A DNA stretch of 45,757 nucleotides from Candidatus Woesearchaeota archaeon (lineage in GTDB: Archaea > Nanobdellota > Nanobdellia > Woesearchaeales > SM23-78). Each line of letters starts with the position of its first letter. The first letter of the stretch is position 1. The DNA lies in NCBI GenBank assembly GCA_019322375.1, contig JAHWIP010000011.1, forward strand, positions 1 through 45,757. Reading direction: 5' to 3'. Shown here piece after piece: positions 40,595 to 45,757 of this stretch. The translations under genes and the position numbers were made by a program. Below the pieces are notes generated by a model, which saw nothing but the letters and a program-made list of their open reading frames with translations, had not been told where the DNA came from and made no database searches.

Positions 40595-40621
40595 GGTTAT
40601 CAAACGAAACCTTTATATATT
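40595..40621 (+). promoter_or_regulatory. Promoter with upstream GGTTATnnAACGAAA element (copy 2)
   Basis: GGTTATCAAACGAAAC followed by CTTTATATATT has the same upstream element and spacing as at 36577-36603 (22 of 27 positions agree). It lies within and just after the end of the PHP gene region and drives the gene at 40653. An inverted repeat AACCA/TGGTT flanks it. Confidence 0.5.
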
Positions 40622-40652
40622 ATTTCTTACTCTCTTAAAAGGAGGGTGGAAA

Positions 40653-41267
40653 ATGAATAAACACGTAATAATTGGAATCCTATTTTTAAGCATGATATTC
40701 TTGCTCAGCAGCCTTGCACTGGCACAGACACCAGAAGTAGAGCCTATAAGCATTGACACAGGTATAAAAGACACAACTATTGATTACACTCCTTACAGGG
40801 AAATAGTTGTTGATGAGCCAGGAGTTGTTTATCATATAAGAATAAAGAATACAGGAACAAGAGAAAAAACCTATGAGCTTGTTCCTAACATTGATATTAT
40901 AAGAAACATAGGCACTTACAGTATTGATCCTTCTGACAAGATAACCTTGGAGCCTGGTGAGGAAGAAACACTTTACTTTTACCTTGCTGTTGAGAAACCA
41001 GCAAAAGACAGAACCATTATTCCTATTGACATAAGAAGCGGTTTATCAGAAACAACCATTGACCTGGTGGCAAGGCCAATAGGACCGTTCCTAGAACAAG
41101 AGCAAAGAACTGGCTGGGTAGCAACTGCTTTCAAAGTCATCCTGATAATAGTCCTTGTTATCATAATTATTATTGCATTAATCCTTAGCTTAAGAAAAGT
41201 CAGGAAGAAAGAAGAGCCTGAGGAAGAACTGCCTGAGTTTGACGAGGACATAGAGACTTATTACTGA
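40653..41267 (+). CDS. Secreted single-domain Ig-like protein with C-terminal membrane anchor
   Basis: A 204-residue protein with signal peptide (MNKHVIIGILFLSMIFLLSSLALA), one beta-sandwich domain of the type seen in archaeal COG1470-like proteins (VYHIRIKNTGTREKTYELV, then ITLEPGEEETLYFYL), a transmembrane helix (VILIIVLVIIIIIALILSL) and an acidic tail ending DEDIETYY. The ATG at 40653 follows GGAGGGTGG; an earlier in-frame start inside the PHP gene is unlikely. It is the smaller partner of the next gene, which has five copies of the same domain. Confidence 0.85.
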   Translation: MNKHVIIGILFLSMIFLLSSLALAQTPEVEPISIDTGIKDTTIDYTPYREIVVDEPGVVYHIRIKNTGTREKTYELVPNIDIIRNIGTYSIDPSDKITLEPGEEETLYFYLAVEKPAKDRTIIPIDIRSGLSETTIDLVARPIGPFLEQEQRTGWVATAFKVILIIVLVIIIIIALILSLRKVRKKEEPEEELPEFDEDIETYY

Positions 41268-41321
41268 ATTACATTCCAGATTAAATTACAATTCACAAAA
41301 TACACAAAGGGGGAGTTGAAT

Positions 41322-43730
41322 ATGAAAAAAATCCTTGGAATAAAAACTTACATAGCATTTCTCGGAGTGCTTTTGCTGTTATTAAGCTCTGCACAAGCAG
41401 CACTGATAGTAAACGTGGTGACAGACGAGTTTTCTTTAGAAAGCCCTTATCCTGTTGATAATGTTAAGGCCTGCGAGTGCAGTACAAGAAGCGATATATT
41501 AGAAATAAAGAATATTGGTGATTTTAAAGCTCTTTTTAAAATAGAAATATTCTCCCCCATAAGAGACTTAATCACTCTGAGCGATGACACTTTTGAGCTT
41601 GAGCCAGGAGAGGAAAACAAGGTTTATGTATATATTGATGTTCCATGTGATGAGCCTTTACAAACATATTATGTTGCAAGCGTGAGCACTAATTATGGCA
41701 GGAGCAAAGAGATATACAAAGAAGTTGTTTCTAAGAAATGCCAGAACATCAAGTTCACAAGCAAGGTGCTTAATGATGAGATATTTCCAGGAAACATAAT
41801 CACAATCCAGGTGGACCTGCAGAATGTTGGGGAATTCACAGACACCTTTAGAATAACACCAGAAGAATACAAGGATTTTACTGTGCTGAGTAAAGAAGAA
41901 GTTACTCTTGAACCTGATGAGGAAACAAGTGTTTTCATGTACTTGAAATTCCCATTAACATATTACGGCAACACAAATTATCCTTTTGTTATAAGTTCTG
42001 AAAAAGCCAGGAACCATGCAAGAGGATTTGAAAACTTTATTATTGAAAGGGATTATGATTTTGCTGTAACAACAGAGACCTTTGAGATAGAAGCATGCGA
42101 GGACATAACAAAAAAAGCAGTGATAACATTTACCAATCTTGCAAAAACTCCCAACACTTATTACATGCACTTAACAGCTCCTGGGTTTGCAAGGTTAAGC
42201 CAGGCAAGCCTTACCCTGGAACCAGAAGAAGAGGATTCTGTAAGCCTTGTTATTGAGCCAGCCCAGCAACACCTGGGAGTGTATGAACTAATACTAAGCA
42301 TAGGCACAGAGTACGGTGATATAAATAAAGAAAAGAGTTTCAAATTGGTGGTTAAGGACTGCTTTGATTCAAAGGTTAAGATTGAAGAGCAAGAATCCTT
42401 AGTAACTGATAAGACTTGTTGCGGGCAAAAAATCTATAAGTTAAACATAAGAAATGACGGCTTGTACGAAGAACCTTATGCAATAATCATTGACAGCCCT
42501 GGCTGGGTAGGTGCAAGAGAAGAAGACAGGTATGTAAGGCTAAAACCAACCCAGAATGCTAACATACCAATATATATTAATTTCCCGTGCACAGACACAA
42601 CTCAAACAGCATTTGTAATGGTAAAGCAGATAAGGCCGCCTTATGAAACCCATGAGATAAGGCTTGAGCTTGAAAGCATGAGCAAAAGAACTTGCTACAA
42701 TGTTGACTTGCTGCAGGAAAAGCACAGGATTAACTATGACACAGCAAGCATACCCATGCTATTGCAGAACACAGGATTAAGAGGAGGCACTTATAAACTA
42801 GAACTAGGAGAGCTTGAATCAAGGTTTGTATACCTGGACCAGGACACCATGGCCTTTGAACCAGGAGAAACCAAGGTGCTGCACTTATATCCAAAAAACT
42901 ACAGTGCTTATAAGCAAGGAACCTATCTAAACCAGCTAACCCTGACACTAAGCCTGATAGAAGAAGAACTGGACATAGATTATAAGAGACAATTCTGGAT
43001 AGTGCTCAAAGACAAGAACTTCATAGTAAAAGCAGTTGATTACATAAAAAACTTTAATTATTCAAGAATAGGCTGGTGCGGGCTCTTAACATTAATACTG
43101 GCAGGCTTAGCAGTGATAATGTTAATAGTGGTTATTATCCTGAGAGTAAAGCCAAACCTCAGGATTAAGAGGATAAGAGCGAAATACATGAGGGTGATAA
43201 AGGTTATTAACATTATCTTGATTTTTCTGTTAATAATAAGCATATTAATAATAATCCTGATAGGAAACCCTGACACCAGCAAGTTCTATGAAATGCCAAG
43301 TGAGAGCACCTCAGCATTATACCATGAATGGAGGATGAACACGCCTTACCAAGTAGACTTAAAACAGTACTTTGATGACCCAGACCTGGATGTTCTGAGC
43401 TTTACAGCAAGCCAGCCCAACCATATACATGTAAGCATACAGGAAAGCACAGCAATACTCAGGCCAGAGCATAACTGGGCAGGAGAAGAATATATAGTGT
43501 TCACAGCCAATGATAATAAAGGAGGAGTAACAGACAGCCCAATCATGACCTTGAAAGTGCTCAAGAGAAAGCCAGTGGGAGTGATGGGCTACTGGAACAC
43601 ATACTGCATACACATAAACCTGGTGCTGTTCATAGTTTTGATATTGCTAGTGCTGTTATTCTTTGACATACTGGAAGAAAAAGGATACAAGTATTACCTG
43701 CCAAAGAACAGGCGCAGAAAGAAGAGGTAA
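41322..43730 (+). CDS. Large secreted multi-Ig-like membrane protein with cadherin-like domain
   Basis: An 802-residue surface protein with signal peptide (MKKILGIKTYIAFLGVLLLLLSSAQA). The ectodomain has about five COG1470-like beta sandwiches, each with a cysteine-led strand and a loop like LEPGEE-x-x-V-x-V-Y-I (FELEPGEEN, VTLEPDEET, LTLEPEEED, VRLKPTQNA, MAFEPGETK). Two transmembrane helices follow around residues 575-640. Then comes a cadherin-like domain (YFDDPDLDVLSFTA and NWAGEEYIVFTANDNKGG), a last transmembrane helix and a basic end RRRKKR. GGGGGAG precedes the ATG at 41322; a TTG two codons earlier is less likely. It may be a cell-surface or adhesion component. Confidence 0.85.
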   Translation: MKKILGIKTYIAFLGVLLLLLSSAQAALIVNVVTDEFSLESPYPVDNVKACECSTRSDILEIKNIGDFKALFKIEIFSPIRDLITLSDDTFELEPGEENKVYVYIDVPCDEPLQTYYVASVSTNYGRSKEIYKEVVSKKCQNIKFTSKVLNDEIFPGNIITIQVDLQNVGEFTDTFRITPEEYKDFTVLSKEEVTLEPDEETSVFMYLKFPLTYYGNTNYPFVISSEKARNHARGFENFIIERDYDFAVTTETFEIEACEDITKKAVITFTNLAKTPNTYYMHLTAPGFARLSQASLTLEPEEEDSVSLVIEPAQQHLGVYELILSIGTEYGDINKEKSFKLVVKDCFDSKVKIEEQESLVTDKTCCGQKIYKLNIRNDGLYEEPYAIIIDSPGWVGAREEDRYVRLKPTQNANIPIYINFPCTDTTQTAFVMVKQIRPPYETHEIRLELESMSKRTCYNVDLLQEKHRINYDTASIPMLLQNTGLRGGTYKLELGELESRFVYLDQDTMAFEPGETKVLHLYPKNYSAYKQGTYLNQLTLTLSLIEEELDIDYKRQFWIVLKDKNFIVKAVDYIKNFNYSRIGWCGLLTLILAGLAVIMLIVVIILRVKPNLRIKRIRAKYMRVIKVINIILIFLLIISILIIILIGNPDTSKFYEMPSESTSALYHEWRMNTPYQVDLKQYFDDPDLDVLSFTASQPNHIHVSIQESTAILRPEHNWAGEEYIVFTANDNKGGVTDSPIMTLKVLKRKPVGVMGYWNTYCIHINLVLFIVLILLVLLFFDILEEKGYKYYLPKNRRRKKR

Positions 43731-43774
43731 ATTATTTTATTTAATTTTATTCTCTTTTATTTGGTGAAGAATGA

Positions 43775-44548
43775 ATGGAAGAAGAGGAAAAACTAAAGAT
43801 ATGGGTTGATAATGCACGGCATTGGTTAAAAGGAGCTAAGAAAGAAACAAAGCCTGGACAAAATGCAACAAGAATAGTTGAAACAGAAAATGAATTGGTA
43901 AAAGCATTATTCGCTCTCAGCAGATTCTATCATGCTTCTGGCAATTATGCTCAAGCAATACCATTGCTTCAAGAAGCACAAGAATTAATTGGGCCTTCAA
44001 CAGAGTCTAAATATTTCCTTGCAGACAGCTTATCAAAAATTGGTAAATGGGAAGAAGCTTATGAAGTATTCTGGGCTGCGCATGGTAAAACAGGTTTACA
44101 ACAGTGGAAACATCCTATATATGATGATCCTGAATTAATATTGGACGACCTTAACAAATTATTTATTAAATGCATAGATAATTGCTCAAGATTACAACAA
44201 CCAGTGACTGAGAGCGAATATATCAATTGGCATTGGAACAAAAGATTCAAGGGGCATAAAGAATTGGAATGGATAACATCAAGGTATCATCGTCGCGATT
44301 CAAAGCTTGAAGTCCAGTACCATCCTTTTGATTTTGTTAGATTTGATAGAAGAGATCATTTTGACGGCCTTACTGATAAAGGCATCCCTTTTGAAATCGA
44401 AGAAAAACCTGTTCTAACCCTAGATCAAAGAATTAAAGTAATCTGTGGTTCTTTCTTAACGCTTCCGAACTCAAATAAACCATACAATGAACAAGTTGAA
44501 GATTGGGCAGCCTGGCTTGAAGTAAAATTGATAAAGTCGAAAAAATAA
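43775..44548 (+). CDS. TPR-containing protein of unknown function
   Basis: A 257-residue cytoplasmic protein. Residues about 35-110 contain two TPR-like helix pairs (LVKALFALSRFYHASGNYAQAIPLLQEAQELI and SKYFLADSLSKIGKWEEAYEVFWAAH), a protein-binding scaffold. The remainder (about 110-257) is of unknown type and rich in Trp, His and Arg (INWHWNKRFKGHKELEWITSRYHRRD). GGTGA precedes the ATG at a suitable spacing. It follows the surface-protein cluster with a 44-nt gap. Confidence 0.75.
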   Translation: MEEEEKLKIWVDNARHWLKGAKKETKPGQNATRIVETENELVKALFALSRFYHASGNYAQAIPLLQEAQELIGPSTESKYFLADSLSKIGKWEEAYEVFWAAHGKTGLQQWKHPIYDDPELILDDLNKLFIKCIDNCSRLQQPVTESEYINWHWNKRFKGHKELEWITSRYHRRDSKLEVQYHPFDFVRFDRRDHFDGLTDKGIPFEIEEKPVLTLDQRIKVICGSFLTLPNSNKPYNEQVEDWAAWLEVKLIKSKK

Positions 44549-44552
44549 TTGC

Positions 44553-44575
44553 TGAATAAATTAATATTTAATTCA
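44553..44575. terminator. Possible bidirectional terminator
   Basis: TGAATAAAT and ATTTAATTCA form an imperfect inverted repeat around a short A/T core between two convergent genes. It overlaps the stop codon at 44573. Confidence 0.3.
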
Positions 44576-44830
44576 AGAAAAAACCTCAATAAACACCTGC
44601 TTAGCCAGGTCCTCTTTTCTCTTGATATTCCTAACCTTTCTTGCAAGAGTTGACATTTCAAAGACTTCCCTAATCCAGATATAGAAATCATTCTTGTACT
44701 CGTCAACATGGCTGGAAAAAGTCTCAGGGCTCATATTCCTAAGAGCATCAGGCAGCTCATTCAAGCTCCTGATAACAGTGCCGTCAGCAACATAAAAGTA
44801 CTTGTCCGCAGGAATATTAATTGTTTGCAT
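44573..44830 (-). CDS. DUF5752-like small protein
   Basis: An 85-residue protein. The pattern KYFYVADGTVIRSLNELPDALRNMSPETFSSHVDEYKNDFYIWIREVF matches the DUF5752 type (F-x-V-x-x-G-x-x-[IV]-x-[SN]-L-x-E-L, then F-x-x-H and N-D-F-x-x-W-I). Its function is unknown. The frame is open 34 codons further upstream to 44932, but a TATA-like CTATTTAAA about 30 nt before the ATG at 44830 suggests a leaderless start there, and the upstream part is rich in basic residues that do not match the family. Confidence 0.6.
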   Translation of the reverse strand: MQTINIPADKYFYVADGTVIRSLNELPDALRNMSPETFSSHVDEYKNDFYIWIREVFEMSTLARKVRNIKRKEDLAKQVFIEVFS

Positions 44831-44906
44831 GGAATAATATCTCTGAGAAGCAGGTTTAAATAGTTTTCTGTTGTTGGAGCGAGTCTTTGCGATTAAAAAC
44901 TTGTCT

Positions 44907-45233
44907 CTAATGTGTTTTCTTGTCAGAAGCATCAGGATTTGTTTTTATACTAATATAATCTATCTCATCAATAATCTTGCTGACTTTGTGCTTCTCACCT
45001 GGCTCTATTAAGATGACATCTCCCCCCTGTACAGAAACAAACTGGGAATCAACTTGCATCTCAGCTTTGCCTCTTAGAAAGAAATAAAATTCACAACCAT
45101 TAGAATGAGTATGCAAAGTTTCAGTTGCCAAAATTTTATTAGTAACCGCCCTTGCAATAGCTAACGGAGCCTTGTTAAAAGCACCGCAAATTCTGCAATC
45201 CTTTTCAAATTCTTTAGATTTAAATTTTTTCAC
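44907..45233 (-). CDS. Small cupin-domain protein
   Basis: A 108-residue single-domain cupin. Cupin motif 1 is LHTHSNGCEFYFFLRGKAEM, with the two His and the Glu as metal ligands, and motif 2 is PGEKHKV, with the last His. Two cysteines near the N-terminus (DCRICGAF) could bind a further metal. The family includes sugar isomerases, dioxygenases and regulators, so the reaction cannot be named. A GTG start at 45233 is used because a TATA-like TTTAAATATGATT lies about 26 nt before it, and no ribosome site is present. Confidence 0.8.
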   Translation of the reverse strand: MKKFKSKEFEKDCRICGAFNKAPLAIARAVTNKILATETLHTHSNGCEFYFFLRGKAEMQVDSQFVSVQGGDVILIEPGEKHKVSKIIDEIDYISIKTNPDASDKKTH

Positions 45234-45313
45234 AAAGATTATAAATCATTAATCATATTTAAATCTAGCGACTAATCTGACCCATTGAGAAGAATATTAT
45301 TAAGAAAAACTAA

Positions 45314-45610
45314 TCACTCCCTCATCCAGTATTCTTTTTCAACAGAATTAAATTCTTTTGTAAATTCAGCTTCTCTCTGAGCTCGAACCTTATGGTCAAC
45401 ATTTTTCAAATCAGGGAAAAAAGGCAATAATGAATAAAGCTCGCATGCGGCTGATAAGAAATGTTTTCCATTTCCTTCATAGACTGAATCCCATTGTCTA
45501 TAAAATGTCTTTTTTTCTGAAAAAGACAGTTTACCTAATAATTCTAAATGTGCTAATAATTCAAGCCCGCCCCTTGCATTATGATGTTTTGTATAATCAG
45601 CAATTTCCAT
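45314..45610 (-). CDS. Unknown small soluble protein
   Basis: A 98-residue, mostly helical protein without signal peptide or membrane helix (LELLAHLELLGKLSFSEKKTFYRQWDSVYEG, then HFLSAACELYSLLPFFPDL). I recognise no family. A strong 20-bp palindrome lies 23 nt upstream of the ATG on this strand. The gene has its own TATA-like promoter near 45675-45690. Confidence 0.6.
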   Translation of the reverse strand: MEIADYTKHHNARGGLELLAHLELLGKLSFSEKKTFYRQWDSVYEGNGKHFLSAACELYSLLPFFPDLKNVDHKVRAQREAEFTKEFNSVEKEYWMRE

Positions 45611-45632
45611 TTAATATCCCATATTAATCTCC

Positions 45633-45652
45633 AGAACTCTCCGGAGTGTTCT
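45633..45652. promoter_or_regulatory. 20-bp palindrome, candidate operator
   Basis: AGAACTCTCCGGAGTGTTCT is an inverted repeat with only one mismatched pair (T against T) and a perfect central CTCCGGAG. It is unusually GC-rich for this DNA and sits near the predicted transcription start of the 45314-45610 gene. Confidence 0.55.
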
Positions 45653-45671
45653 CCACCCCTTTTGCTAAAAA

Positions 45672-45692
45672 GAATGCATTTATACTTATAAA
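45672..45692 (-). promoter_or_regulatory. TATA-like promoter of the 45314-45610 gene
   Basis: The minus strand has TTTTATAAGTATAAATGC around 45675-45692. Transcription would begin about 45655, at the edge of the palindrome. Beyond it, 45693-45757 holds a second TATA-like TTTATAAATATTT and a GGAGGTGAG on the minus strand, with only a 5-codon frame behind it. Confidence 0.35.
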
Positions 45693-45757
45693 ATTATCGT
45701 TCAGCTCTCACTCACCTCCCAAACTAAATATTTATAAATCTAAAACCCTATAAATCA

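Noticed and set aside
43058..43613. Minus-strand open frames inside the large surface-protein gene
   Set aside because: They are mirror frames of a long gene with a signal peptide and domain repeats, and have no ribosome site or recognisable protein features.
45693..45757. A further gene on the minus strand behind the strong GGAGGTGAG near 45715
   Set aside because: The only frame opening there is about five codons (GTG to TAA). It could be a leader, but nothing more supports it.

Overview
The window is AT-rich archaeal DNA. The archaeal signs are TATA/BRE-like promoters with several apparently leaderless starts, a DUF99 protein, an archaeal-type TrmI, a geranylgeranyl-reductase-family flavoprotein, a KaiC-like ATPase, a TrmB-type regulator, a tRNA-Arg that appears to carry a non-canonical intron, and many DPANN-like orphan envelope proteins. 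A DPANN lineage such as Woesearchaeales fits, but the lineage cannot be fixed from this sequence alone.

Region 1 (1-19137, all minus strand) is one nearly gapless run of genes about 19 kb long. Transcription runs from right to left. It begins downstream of a structured leader (19183-19262) and ends in a complete branched-chain-amino-acid-type ABC transporter (LivH, LivM, LivG, a binding protein and LivF; LivF is cut by the window edge). The run encodes seven binding lipoproteins. One of them has two complete binding domains in one chain, giving eight domains, and an eighth lipoprotein lies at 27293-28417. Only one permease/ATPase set is seen, so the simplest reading is many receptors feeding one transporter. 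Interleaved with them are eleven proteins I cannot assign, including three related small membrane proteins with a DxNxNG-like loop, a paralogous pair, and an alpha-solenoid-like protein. Eight gene junctions share the identical 10-mer AGTGAAGGAG.

Region 2 (19183-26389) starts with a divergent AbrB-PhoU regulator. Convergent to it is a membrane-anchored kinase-like protein preceded by a 49-residue AbrB-like ORF with a TTG start and a palindromic operator candidate. Then come a DUF1461 membrane protein, DUF99, TrmI with tRNA-Cys immediately upstream, a PIN/AbrB toxin-antitoxin pair with 8-bp tandem repeats in its promoter, an AlkD-like DNA glycosylase, and tRNA-Arg(TCT) with a 15-nt insertion in the D arm.

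Region 3 (26390-36546) has a TrmB regulator divergent from the eighth binding lipoprotein, then a cloverleaf-like inverted-repeat element and an MFS-like membrane protein. These are followed by a cytoplasmic beta-propeller, a KaiC-like ATPase, a possible papain/transglutaminase-fold protein, an asparagine synthetase-glycosyltransferase pair and a geranylgeranyl reductase homologue.

Region 4 (36577-45757) is an envelope locus. It holds a protein whose C-terminal half looks like a beta-barrel (surprising in an archaeon), a thrombospondin-3-like surface protein, a PHP phosphoesterase, and two secreted Ig-like-domain membrane proteins. After these come a TPR protein, a DUF5752-like protein, a cupin and an unknown small protein. 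No CRISPR array, rRNA, IS element or phage gene is visible, and no stretch above 300 bases lacks a gene.
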